A stretch of DNA of 7,460 bases from Pseudomonadota bacterium (lineage in GTDB: Bacteria; Pseudomonadota; Gammaproteobacteria; Burkholderiales; Burkholderiaceae_D): positions 1 to 7,460 of the forward strand of contig JAEWBA010000405.1 in assembly GCA_023391395.1 (NCBI GenBank). Direction: 5' to 3'. Of the stretch, positions 1 to 6,367 are shown piece after piece. A program made the translations under genes and the position numbers. Below the pieces are notes generated by a model. That model did no database searches. It was not told where the DNA came from and saw nothing but the letters and a program-made list of their open reading frames with translations. The number at the start of each line of letters is the position of its first letter. Position 1 is the first letter of the stretch.

Positions 1-439
1 TGGTGATATTGCCGTTGTCGTCCACGCCCTGGAAGCCGGTGATGATGACGATTTTGCCGGCGTCCAGATCCTTGCGCACCTTGCGGTCGTCGATCGACTG
101 GATACGCGCCTTGGTGAAGGAAGAATCGGTCTTGATCGGCACCTGCCAGCCGGCGTAGGAGACCGCCTGCTTGCCGAGGGTTTGCAGCGCCATGGACAAC
201 AGCGCAACCGAAGCCTGCTCGCCGGTCGAAGCCAGCATGTCGAGCTCACGCGGGTCGGGCTGCGCCATGAGTTCCTTGGCAAGGCCGATCAAGCGGTTGG
301 TTTCGCCCGCCATTGCCGACGGTACGACGACGATCTGGTGGCCGGCGTCATGCCATTTGGCGACGCGCTTGGCGACATTGCTGATGCGCTCGGTCGAGCC
401 CATCGACGTGCCGCCGTATTTGTGGACGATTAAAGCCAT
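1..439 (-). CDS. lysC: Aspartokinase (aspartate kinase), N-terminal part, cut by window edge
   Basis: Aspartate kinase phosphorylates L-aspartate with ATP, the first step to lysine, threonine, methionine and diaminopimelate, in the cytoplasm. Only the first 146 residues are in the window. The protein opens MALIVHKYGGTSMGS, with the amino acid kinase nucleotide-binding motif KYGGTS at residues 7-12. STGEQ at 71-75 belongs to the conserved substrate-side region, and the conserved ITGFQG at about 133-138 lies near the cut end. The regulatory ACT domains would lie beyond the edge and cannot be judged. The ATG at 439-437 is the expected family start, directly before the KYGGTS strand. The 44 bases between tilS and this start are pyrimidine-rich and show no Shine-Dalgarno sequence. 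It is the last gene of the minus-strand block visible here. The identification is secure; feedback properties are unknown. Confidence 0.96.
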   Translation of the reverse strand, partial: MALIVHKYGGTSMGSTERISNVAKRVAKWHDAGHQIVVVPSAMAGETNRLIGLAKELMAQPDPRELDMLASTGEQASVALLSMALQTLGKQAVSYAGWQVPIKTDSSFTKARIQSIDDRKVRKDLDAGKIVIITGFQGVDDNGNIT

Positions 440-483
440 AAGTGGATGGGGATTGGGAAGGGAAAGCGAGAAAAATCAACCGT

Positions 484-1917
484 TTAGTCTACCTTTTGCG
501 GCGCAAAATGACAAGCGGAAAGGCTGGCGGGATCAGCCTCCCAACGCAGGACCACGCCAGCTTCCCGGCTGGGGCAATGACAATCCATGCCGATTCCGGC
601 GGCATAGACCAGCCGTCCGGCAGCGGAGAGCAGCGGCAACCGCTCGCGTTCCCAGGCGGGAATATCGCGCGACTGATAATGGTGCTTCAGACTGCGCGTC
701 GGCCGGTTCGGGGCCGGCTTCAAGCGCTCGCCGCCCCGGCGCCAATGCAGCAGCAATTCCTGCTCGCGCAGCCATGCCGGATCGATGCCCTGCTCGGCGC
801 CCTCGAAATGCAGGGTGCCGCGAAACGAAGGGAAGCGGATCTCGGATTCGCCACTCCAGCGAAAGCCAATTTCCGCTTCTTTGGTCACCTCATCGTGCGC
901 GGTCAGAAAAATCCGTCCGCGATGCCGCCTGATGCAAACCTCCGGATGGGTGACGCAGACCCGCGCGTCTTCCTGGGCCGAAAACACCTGGGCCCGCATT
1001 TCCGCCAACCAAGCGGTACTCGGCATGCGAAAGCCGCCCTGCATCAGCCAATAGCGCAATACATTGTCGATGCGCGCGTCGGACAGGCCGCTCAAGCGCC
1101 GCAGATCGATGCTGCCGTCCTGCGCGCAGGCAGCGAGATCCTGTGCCGCCACCTCCTGTAGCAGTGCGTGCGCCGCCTGGGCATGCCCGGCACTGCGCGC
1201 AATCCTGTGAGCGGCCCCGGGAAAAACTTTCTCGAGCACCGGCATCACTTGGTGGCGCAGCGCATTGCGTGCGTAACGGGAATCGGCGTTCGATTCGTCA
1301 TCGACATGCGCGATTCCGTTGGCAAAGGCGAACTCCGCCAGCTCGGCGCGCGCCACGCCCAACAATGGGCGGGCCATGCGCAAGCTCTCGTCACCCAGAA
1401 GCGCAGGCGCGGCGTTCACCGCATCCATGCCGGACAATCCAGCCACGCCCGCCCCTCGCAGCAGCTGCAACAGCACGGTCTCCGCCTGGTCGTCCTGGTG
1501 GTGAGCAGTAAGCAGCATGGATATGCCGTACTGCCGGCACAAGTCGCCCAAGGCTGCGTAACGCGCCAGACGTGCCGCCTCTTCCACGCCGCACATGCGG
1601 TGGGCGCTGACTAGGATGCGCCGCGCATCGAACCCAATGCCAAGACGTGCGCACTCATCGCGGCAATGCGCGAGCCAGGCATCGGCATGTGGGCTCAAGC
1701 CGTGATGAATATGAAATGCGTACAGCCGAATGCCGTGGCGCTGCGCATAAGCCTGCGCCAGGTGCAAGAGGACGGAGGAATCGAGGCCGCCGCTGTAGGC
1801 GATGGCCAGAGCGCTCGATTCAAGATACGCCGCTGCAGAAACGGAAATGCGCGTCCAGATCTCTCCCAACGCGCGTTCGAAGGCCTCGGCAAGCGAGGCC
1901 GACGGCCGGTTCGCCAC
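484..1917 (-). CDS. tilS: tRNA(Ile)-lysidine synthetase
   Basis: TilS uses ATP and lysine to convert the wobble cytidine 34 of the CAU-anticodon tRNA-Ile to lysidine, so that the tRNA reads AUA and is charged with isoleucine. The protein has 477 residues, somewhat longer than E. coli TilS (about 430). The N-type ATP pyrophosphatase P-loop SGGLDSS is at 42-48. HIHHG (69-73), TAHHQDDQAET (137-147) and the family signature around DESNADSRYARN (207-218) follow. A middle helical substrate-binding domain spans about 270-320. The C-terminal TilS domain includes WRRGGERL (392-399) and SLKHHYQSRDIPAWER (409-424). The start is a GTG three bases after the accA stop and in the same frame; no start lies between the two. 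The only SD-like bases, GGA, lie in the accA tail, which suggests translational coupling. The stop is TAA. Identity is firm; the exact start is slightly less so. Confidence 0.95.
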   Translation of the reverse strand: MANRPSASLAEAFERALGEIWTRISVSAAAYLESSALAIAYSGGLDSSVLLHLAQAYAQRHGIRLYAFHIHHGLSPHADAWLAHCRDECARLGIGFDARRILVSAHRMCGVEEAARLARYAALGDLCRQYGISMLLTAHHQDDQAETVLLQLLRGAGVAGLSGMDAVNAAPALLGDESLRMARPLLGVARAELAEFAFANGIAHVDDESNADSRYARNALRHQVMPVLEKVFPGAAHRIARSAGHAQAAHALLQEVAAQDLAACAQDGSIDLRRLSGLSDARIDNVLRYWLMQGGFRMPSTAWLAEMRAQVFSAQEDARVCVTHPEVCIRRHRGRIFLTAHDEVTKEAEIGFRWSGESEIRFPSFRGTLHFEGAEQGIDPAWLREQELLLHWRRGGERLKPAPNRPTRSLKHHYQSRDIPAWERERLPLLSAAGRLVYAAGIGMDCHCPSREAGVVLRWEADPASLSACHFAPQKVD

Positions 1918-1920
1918 GAT

Positions 1921-2895
1921 TTATTCCGGCGAGTTGATTTCCTTGAATTTGCCGTAGCTCATCAGCTTTTCGTGGCGCGCCGCCAGCAAATCCTTGGTCT
2001 TCACCCCCTGGAACTGGCGCATCGTATCCGCAAGCGCACGCTTCAACAGCGCAGCCATCTGCTTGGGATCGCGGTGCGCGCCGCCCAGGGGCTCATTGAC
2101 GATCTTGTCGATCAGGTTCAGCGCCTTCAAGCGGTGCGCCGTCAGGCCCAGCGCTTCGGCGGCGTCGGCGGCACGCTCGGAAGTCTTCCACAGGATCGAA
2201 GCGCAACCCTCGGGTGAAATTACCGAGTAGGTCGCGTACTGCAGCATCAGCACCGCATCGCCGACGGCAATCGCCAGCGCGCCGCCCGACCCGCCCTCGC
2301 CGATGATGGTGGCGATCAGCGGCACCTTCAATTCCGCCATGACGTAGAGATTGTGGCCGATCGCTTCGGACTGGCCGCGCTCTTCGGCATCGATGCCGGG
2401 AAAGGCGCCAGGTGTGTCGACAAAGGTGAAGATCGGCAGGCCGAACTTCTCGGCCAGCTTCATCAGGCGCATCGCCTTGCGATAGCCTTCCGGCTTGGGC
2501 ATGCCGAAGTTGCGCATGGCGCGCTCCTTGGTATCGCGCCCCTTCTGATGGCCGATGACCATGCAGGGCTGGCCGTTGAAGCGCGCCAAGCCGCCGACAA
2601 TGGATAGATCGTCTGCGTAGGTGCGGTCACCGTGCAACTCATGGAAGTCCGTGAAGATCTCGTTCACGTAGTCCATGGTGTAAGGACGCTGCGGATGCCG
2701 CGCAATCTGGGATACCTGCCAAGGCGTGAGCTTGGCGTAGATATCCTTGGTCAGTTGCTGGCTTTTCTTGGATAGACGGTCAATTTCTTCGGAAATGTCG
2801 ACCGCGGAATCATCCTGCACGAAGCGCAGCTCGTCGATCTTGCTTTCCAGTTCCGCGATCGGCTGCTCGAAACCGAGAAATGTCGTCTTGCTCAT
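1921..2895 (-). CDS. accA: Acetyl-CoA carboxylase carboxyltransferase subunit alpha
   Basis: AccA pairs with AccD to form the carboxyltransferase of acetyl-CoA carboxylase. It moves the carboxyl group from carboxybiotin on AccB to acetyl-CoA to make malonyl-CoA, the committed step of fatty acid synthesis in the cytoplasm. The product has 324 residues against about 319 in E. coli, so it is full length. The N-terminal 60 residues are helical and charged. The crotonase-like carboxyltransferase fold includes FHELHGDR (84-91), the conserved [15 protein letters not shown] (161-175) and the glycine-rich oxyanion segment [10 protein letters not shown] (199-208), followed by [13 protein letters not shown] (224-236). 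The ATG is preceded by a GGAGG four bases upstream. It lies between an alkA-like gene and tilS; accD is not in this window, as is usual for bacteria with separate alpha and beta subunit genes. No missing motif is seen. Confidence 0.97.
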   Translation of the reverse strand: MSKTTFLGFEQPIAELESKIDELRFVQDDSAVDISEEIDRLSKKSQQLTKDIYAKLTPWQVSQIARHPQRPYTMDYVNEIFTDFHELHGDRTYADDLSIVGGLARFNGQPCMVIGHQKGRDTKERAMRNFGMPKPEGYRKAMRLMKLAEKFGLPIFTFVDTPGAFPGIDAEERGQSEAIGHNLYVMAELKVPLIATIIGEGGSGGALAIAVGDAVLMLQYATYSVISPEGCASILWKTSERAADAAEALGLTAHRLKALNLIDKIVNEPLGGAHRDPKQMAALLKRALADTMRQFQGVKTKDLLAARHEKLMSYGKFKEINSPE

Positions 2896-2899
2896 CGTG

Positions 2900-2904
2900 C
2901 CTCC
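2900..2904 (-). promoter_or_regulatory. Ribosome binding site of accA
   Basis: On the minus strand GGAGG is followed by CACG and then the accA ATG. It is the strongest Shine-Dalgarno match in the minus-strand block. The four-base spacing is slightly short but still usable. It indicates that accA is translated efficiently by itself rather than only by coupling to the upstream glycosylase gene. Confidence 0.75.
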
Positions 2905-2942
2905 GGGATGATCTCAATGCGAGATGCCATGTTTGATTCGTT

Positions 2943-3599
2943 TCAGGTTTGTACAGAGACGGGCGCCGCCTCCAGGCTGCGCCACAGATACCAGGTTGCC
3001 ACGGTGCGCCACGGCTCCCAATTGGCCGCGACCTCACGCGCATCGCTGCGCGACACCGGCTCGCCGGAAAAATAATTGACGCTGATGCCCTTGAGCAAAC
3101 CCACGTCGTCCAAGGGCAGGACGTTCGGCCGCAGCAGATTAAATATCAAAAACATCTCCGCTGTCCAGCGGCCGATACCGCGAATCTGGACCAGTTCCGC
3201 GATGACATCCTCGTCATCCATCTCCGCCCATTTATCGACGTGGACTCGCTTGGCCTTGAAATGTTCTGCCAGATCAAGCACATACTCGGCTTTCCGTTTC
3301 GAAAGACCGCAGGAAGAAAGCCTCTCGGCTCCAGCCTTCAGAACCTGCGCCGGCGTGCATTTTGGGCATACTTCCAGAAAACGCTGCCAGACTGCGTCGG
3401 CGGCCTTGACGGAGATTTGCTGTCCGACCACCGCGCGCGCCAAGGTCGTGAAGGGATCGCCGCGGCTCACCAGGTGCAAGTCGCCGAATTGGGGAATCAG
3501 GCGCCGCATGATGCGGTCGCGGCGCATCAATTCTTCCTTGGCGTCCTGCCAATAGGCGGGTACGCCCGTCGAGGTAGCGACTCCGTTCGGTCGGGCCAT
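2943..3599 (-). CDS. DNA-3-methyladenine glycosylase II, AlkA-type HhH-GPD protein
   Basis: This is a base-excision repair enzyme of the HhH-GPD superfamily, expected to remove alkylated purines such as 3-methyladenine from DNA. From the ATG at 3599 it has 218 residues. Visible landmarks are FTTLARAVVGQQIS (50-63), typical of the AlkA/Mag branch; a helix-hairpin-helix at about 136-153 with IRGIGRWTAEMF; and the catalytic aspartate region LPLDD (161-165), where one of D164/D165, probably D165, should be the active residue. It lacks the extra N-terminal domain of E. coli AlkA (about 282 residues) and resembles the compact Mag1-like form. No Fe-S cluster cysteine loop of the EndoIII/MutY kind follows the fold. 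An in-frame ATG at 3620 would overlap the cysS end by 16 bases. The 3599 start is preferred because GAAGGG lies ten bases upstream and the gene then begins five bases after the cysS stop. Substrate range cannot be read from the sequence. Confidence 0.9.
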   Translation of the reverse strand: MARPNGVATSTGVPAYWQDAKEELMRRDRIMRRLIPQFGDLHLVSRGDPFTTLARAVVGQQISVKAADAVWQRFLEVCPKCTPAQVLKAGAERLSSCGLSKRKAEYVLDLAEHFKAKRVHVDKWAEMDDEDVIAELVQIRGIGRWTAEMFLIFNLLRPNVLPLDDVGLLKGISVNYFSGEPVSRSDAREVAANWEPWRTVATWYLWRSLEAAPVSVQT

Positions 3600-3604
3600 G
3601 CGCG

Positions 3605-5005
3605 TCACGCCCTTCGCCATTCGGTGATACCACCCGGCTTGTCTTCCAGGACGATACCGTCGGCCAGCAGATCAGCGCGGATGCGGTCCGCCTCGGCAAA
3701 ATTCTTCGCTTTCTTGGCCGCCGCGCGCGCGGCGATCTGCTCCAGGATCTGGGCTTCCGTCTTGCCACCCTCGCCGGCGCGTGCCGGATCGGCATGCAGG
3801 AATTCCTGCGGGCTACGCTGCAGCAAGCCGATCAGGCCGCCCAGGTGCTGCAATTGGCGCGCCTGCGCGGCGGACTTGGTCTTGTTGACTTCATTGGCCA
3901 GGTCGAACAGGACCGCGATCGCGATCGGCGTGTTGAAGTCGTCGTTCATCGCCTCGGCAAAACGGACGAAATGCGCCTCGTCGCGATCCAGCGGTGCGCC
4001 GTCGTCGGCCGGCACTTCCTTCAGGGCCGTGTACAGCCGGGTGAGCGCATGCCGGGCGTCGTCCAGATGGGCATCGGAATAATTGAGAGGGCTGCGATAG
4101 TGCGCGCGCAGGATGAAGAACCGGACTACTTCGGCATCGTATTTTTTCAGCACATCGCGGATGGTGAAGAAATTGCCGAGCGACTTCGACATCTTTTCAT
4201 TGTCGACGCGCACGAATCCGTTATGCATCCAGTAATTGACGAAGGTGTGGCCGCTGGCACCTTCCGACTGCGCGATCTCGTTCTCGTGGTGTGGGAACTG
4301 CAGATCCTGGCCGCCGCCATGAATGTCGAAATGTTCTCCCAGCAGTTCGCAACCCATGGCCGAGCACTCGATATGCCAGCCCGGCCGTCCCTTGCCCCAG
4401 CGCGAATTCCACTTCACTTCCTCCGGCTCGCCTTCCTTGGCGGCCTTCCACAGCACGAAATCCAGCGGATCGCGCTTGCCGGTGTTCAACTCGACGCGCT
4501 CGCCAGCACGCAGGTCGTCCAGCGACTTGCCCGACAATTTCCCGTAACCGGGAAAATCGCGTACCGAGTAATTCACGTCCCCATCCGAGGCTTGGTAAGC
4601 CAGGCCGTTGCTCTCTAGCTTTTGAATCATCGAGAGCATCTGGGGAACGTATTCGGTGGCGCGCGGCTCATGATCGGGCTTTTGCACGCCGAGCGCGGCC
4701 GCATCCTCGTCCATGGCAGTGATGAAGCGCTGCGTCAGTTGAGAGATCGACTCGCCGTTTTCGACTGCGCGCTTGATGATCTTGTCGTCGATATCCGTGA
4801 TGTTGCGCACATAGGTCAGCTCGTATCCGGAGGCGCGCAACCAGCGCTGCACCATGTCGAACACCACCATGACCCGCGCGTGACCGAGATGGCAATAGTC
4901 ATACACCGTCATCCCGCACACGTACATGCGCACCTTCCCTGGCTGCAGAGGAACAAACGCCTGCTTCTCACGCGCGAGCGTGTTGTAGATTTTGAGGGTA
5001 CTCAT
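3605..5005 (-). CDS. cysS: Cysteinyl-tRNA synthetase
   Basis: CysRS, a class I synthetase, attaches cysteine to tRNA-Cys in two ATP-dependent steps in the cytoplasm. The product has 466 residues, close to the E. coli enzyme (461). The start [10 protein letters not shown] is at the usual family position. The HIGH-type motif is HLGH (39-42) after [10 protein letters not shown], and the second ATP motif is KMSKS (271-275). The zinc site that selects cysteine is intact: C30, C214 (in WHIECSAMG), H239 and E243 (in FPHHENE). They match the four ligands of the E. coli enzyme with a small constant offset. The C-terminal anticodon-binding part ends with the conserved [17 protein letters not shown]. 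The reading frame stays open upstream to 5089, but the homology-based start is 5005. Only a weak GGAT lies about eight bases before it. It is the first gene of the minus-strand block and is transcribed divergently from ppiA. Confidence 0.97.
   Translation of the reverse strand: MSTLKIYNTLAREKQAFVPLQPGKVRMYVCGMTVYDYCHLGHARVMVVFDMVQRWLRASGYELTYVRNITDIDDKIIKRAVENGESISQLTQRFITAMDEDAAALGVQKPDHEPRATEYVPQMLSMIQKLESNGLAYQASDGDVNYSVRDFPGYGKLSGKSLDDLRAGERVELNTGKRDPLDFVLWKAAKEGEPEEVKWNSRWGKGRPGWHIECSAMGCELLGEHFDIHGGGQDLQFPHHENEIAQSEGASGHTFVNYWMHNGFVRVDNEKMSKSLGNFFTIRDVLKKYDAEVVRFFILRAHYRSPLNYSDAHLDDARHALTRLYTALKEVPADDGAPLDRDEAHFVRFAEAMNDDFNTPIAIAVLFDLANEVNKTKSAAQARQLQHLGGLIGLLQRSPQEFLHADPARAGEGGKTEAQILEQIAARAAAKKAKNFAEADRIRADLLADGIVLEDKPGGITEWRRA
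3610..3615 (-). promoter_or_regulatory. Probable ribosome binding site deciding the glycosylase start
   Basis: The minus-strand hexamer GAAGGG lies inside the last codons of cysS, ten bases before the ATG at 3599. The alternative ATG at 3620 has no purine-rich SD in front of it. The site favours the shorter protein and implies that translation of the glycosylase is coupled to termination on cysS. Confidence 0.5.
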
Positions 5006-5018
5006 GGGGCGGTATCCG

Positions 5019-5030
5019 TTCCGGCCGGAA
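5019..5030. repeat. Perfect 12-base palindrome before cysS
   Basis: TTCCGGCCGGAA is a perfect palindrome that ends 13 bases before the cysS ATG. In the cysS leader RNA it could pair between two transcripts or act as a short unstable hairpin; in DNA it could be a protein site. A 12-base palindrome of Cs and Gs is not rare in GC-rich DNA, so function is uncertain. Confidence 0.4.
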
Positions 5031-5052
5031 GTTGTCGCGGTCTGACTCACGT

Positions 5053-5074
5053 GCCTGCATGTCATTGTGCAGGC
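5053..5074. repeat. Inverted repeat, 7-base arms with 8-base loop, in cysS leader region
   Basis: GCCTGCA (5053-5059) and TGCAGGC (5068-5074) are exact reverse complements around an eight-base loop. It lies about 50 bases upstream of the cysS start. No T-tract follows on either strand, so it is not a terminator. Confidence 0.4.
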
Positions 5075-5075
5075 C

Positions 5076-5093
5076 TTGCGTGACGTCATGCAA
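5076..5093. promoter_or_regulatory. 18-base imperfect palindrome, candidate operator
   Basis: TTGCGTGACGTCATGCAA is symmetric except at one position pair (5080/5089) and is centred on TGACGTCA. The size and symmetry are those of a typical dimeric repressor or activator site. It lies between the divergent genes cysS and ppiA and begins only two bases after the preceding inverted repeat. I cannot name a regulator. Confidence 0.35.
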
Positions 5094-5218
5094 CAAGGTG
5101 ACCGGAAGTCCTTTTGATGCTTGTTTTGATAAAATGCCTGTTTCGCTGCAGTATATCATTGATGAAATACTCGTTCGCCGCTGCCCGTTTCTGCGGCGAC
5201 CCGCCAAAATAATCATGC

Positions 5219-5223
5219 AGGAA
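5219..5223 (+). promoter_or_regulatory. Ribosome binding site deciding the ppiA start
   Basis: AGGAA lies six bases before the ATG at 5230. A second in-frame ATG at 5215 sits just before this site and has no comparable SD. The site therefore selects the start that places a standard signal peptide at the N-terminus. Confidence 0.6.
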
Positions 5224-5229
5224 ATCCCG

Positions 5230-5817
5230 ATGCAATTTTCACGCCGCACTCTGTTCCGTCTGTTTGCTTCCGTTTCCCTTGCCCTCTCCCTCGGCACTGC
5301 CCAAGCTGCCGACACGCCGCAAGTCACGCTCAAGACCAATATGGGCGACATCGTGATCGAGCTCTATCCGGAGAAGGCACCGAAGAGCGTGGCGAACTTT
5401 CTGCAGTACGTGAAAAACGGCCAGTACAACGGCACGGTCTTCCATCGCGTGATCGACAACTTCATGATCCAAGGCGGCGGTTTCGACAAGGACATGAAGC
5501 AAAAGCCGACCGGCGCCCCCATCGAAAACGAGGCGAAAAACGGCCTCAAGAACGAGGCTTATACCGTGGCCATGGCACGCACGGCCGCACCGCATTCGGC
5601 GACCGCGCAGTTTTTCATCAATGTGAAAAACAATGGCTTCCTCGATTACCCCGGGCAGGACGGCTGGGGCTATACCGTATTCGGCAAGGTCATCAAGGGA
5701 ACGGATGTAGTGGACAAGATCAAGACGGTGCCAACCGCGAACAGCGGCATGCACCAGAACGTCCCGGTCAAACCGGTCGTGATCGAGTCCGCGTCCGTCA
5801 CCTCAACCGGAAAATAA
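5230..5817 (+). CDS. ppiA: Periplasmic peptidyl-prolyl cis-trans isomerase, cyclophilin type
   Basis: A cyclophilin that speeds cis-trans isomerisation of X-Pro bonds, here expected in the periplasm. The 195-residue product starts with a Sec signal peptide: basic [10 protein letters not shown] (1-10), a hydrophobic core (about 11-22) and a likely signal peptidase I site after AQA at about residue 26. The cyclophilin domain covers about 32-190. Active-site segments [15 protein letters not shown] (71-85; R73 is the catalytic arginine equivalent) and AQFFINV (126-132) are intact. The ATG at 5230 was chosen over the in-frame ATG at 5215 because AGGAA lies before it. The body is about 72% identical, without gaps, to the next gene's product by hand count over 159 residues. 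It opens the plus-strand operon ppiA-ppiB-lpxH, 34 bases before ppiB. Location outside the cytoplasm is inferred from the signal peptide alone. Confidence 0.93.
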   Translation: MQFSRRTLFRLFASVSLALSLGTAQAADTPQVTLKTNMGDIVIELYPEKAPKSVANFLQYVKNGQYNGTVFHRVIDNFMIQGGGFDKDMKQKPTGAPIENEAKNGLKNEAYTVAMARTAAPHSATAQFFINVKNNGFLDYPGQDGWGYTVFGKVIKGTDVVDKIKTVPTANSGMHQNVPVKPVVIESASVTSTGK

Positions 5818-5841
5818 ATCCGCATTCCAACCTCTTCAGAT

Positions 5842-5846
5842 AGGAA
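5842..5846 (+). promoter_or_regulatory. Ribosome binding site of ppiB
   Basis: AGGAA lies five bases before the ppiB ATG in the 34-base gap after ppiA. It is the same core as the ppiA site. No promoter or terminator is visible in this short gap, which supports cotranscription. Confidence 0.6.
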
Positions 5847-5851
5847 TTCCC

Positions 5852-6340
5852 ATGGCTGTCATCCTCAACACCAACCACGGCAAGATCAAACTCGAACTCG
5901 ATGCGGAAAAGGCGCCCAAGACCGTCGAGAATTTCCTCAACTATGTGCGCTCGGGCCACTATGACGGCACGATCTTCCATCGCGTCATCGATGGCTTCAT
6001 GATTCAGGGCGGCGGCTTCGAGCCGGGCATGAAGCAAAAGCCGACCAACGAACCGATCGAGAACGAAGCCAAGAACGGCTTGAAGAACGAGCCCTATTCG
6101 ATTGCCATGGCGCGCACCTCAGCGCCCCATTCGGCTTCGGCGCAGTTCTTCATCAACGTGAAGGACAACAGCTTCCTCGATTATCCGGGCCAGGACGGCT
6201 GGGGCTACTGCGTTTTCGGCAAGGTCGTCGAAGGCACCGACGTGGTGGACAAGATCAAGTCCGTGAAAACCACGCGGGCCGGCATGCATTCCGATGTTCC
6301 GGTCGAGAACGTGGTGATCGAAAAGGCCGAAATCGTCTGA
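5852..6340 (+). CDS. ppiB: Cytoplasmic peptidyl-prolyl cis-trans isomerase, cyclophilin type
   Basis: A single-domain cyclophilin of 162 residues (E. coli PpiB has 164) with no signal peptide, so expected in the cytoplasm, where it assists folding at proline bonds. Active-site segments are [15 protein letters not shown] (42-56; R44 is the catalytic arginine equivalent), [19 protein letters not shown] (85-103) and the loop [12 protein letters not shown] (108-119). It aligns without gaps to mature PpiA. The start is supported by AGGAA five bases upstream. It is followed 27 bases later by lpxH, the same order as in E. coli, where cysS is also divergent from ppiB-lpxH. The TGA stop is in frame with lpxH. 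Confidence 0.95.
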   Translation: MAVILNTNHGKIKLELDAEKAPKTVENFLNYVRSGHYDGTIFHRVIDGFMIQGGGFEPGMKQKPTNEPIENEAKNGLKNEPYSIAMARTSAPHSASAQFFINVKDNSFLDYPGQDGWGYCVFGKVVEGTDVVDKIKSVKTTRAGMHSDVPVENVVIEKAEIV

Positions 6341-6367
6341 AGCACGGCGACTTCGGCAGAACGACCC

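Larger units (their letters stand above)
5006..5229. promoter_or_regulatory. Divergent intergenic region between cysS and ppiA
   Basis: These 224 bases separate two divergent operons and must hold promoters for both. The segment 5111-5170 is clearly more AT-rich than its surroundings. It contains candidate hexamers such as TTGATA (5126-5131) and TATATC (5152-5157) on the plus strand, but their 20-base spacing is too long for a good sigma-70 promoter. On the minus strand TATACT (5155-5150) is a good -10 hexamer without a clear -35. I therefore do not assign an exact promoter. The side near cysS is GC-rich and holds three dyad symmetries, listed separately. Confidence 0.5.

Noticed and set aside
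442..1161. Plus-strand open frame of 239 codons
   Set aside because: Antisense to tilS, which carries all family motifs. No recognisable domain or SD supports it.
2896..2942. Small inverted repeat ATCTC / GAGAT before accA as a terminator or operator
   Set aside because: The arms have only five pairs and no T-tract follows; this is expected by chance.
2949..4082. Long plus-strand open frame of 377 codons
   Set aside because: It lies antisense to the glycosylase and cysS genes, whose products have complete catalytic motifs. Its translation is rich in Arg, Ala and Ser with no domain, as expected for a shadow frame in GC-rich DNA.
5006..5089. Upstream extension of cysS to 5089
   Set aside because: The family begins near [10 protein letters not shown], and the extra 28 residues have no resemblance to synthetase sequence.
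5032..5229. Upstream extension of the ppiA frame to 5032
   Set aside because: It would bury the signal peptide behind about 66 residues of non-conserved sequence. The SD and signal peptide favour 5230.
5006..5229. T-box or cysteine-responsive riboswitch before cysS
   Set aside because: T-boxes are found mainly in Gram-positive bacteria, and I see no T-box core sequence, specifier structure or terminator pair here.
5239..5754. Minus-strand open frame of 171 codons
   Set aside because: Mirror frame of ppiA; a similar mirror frame occurs opposite ppiB, as expected from the shared sequence of the two paralogs.
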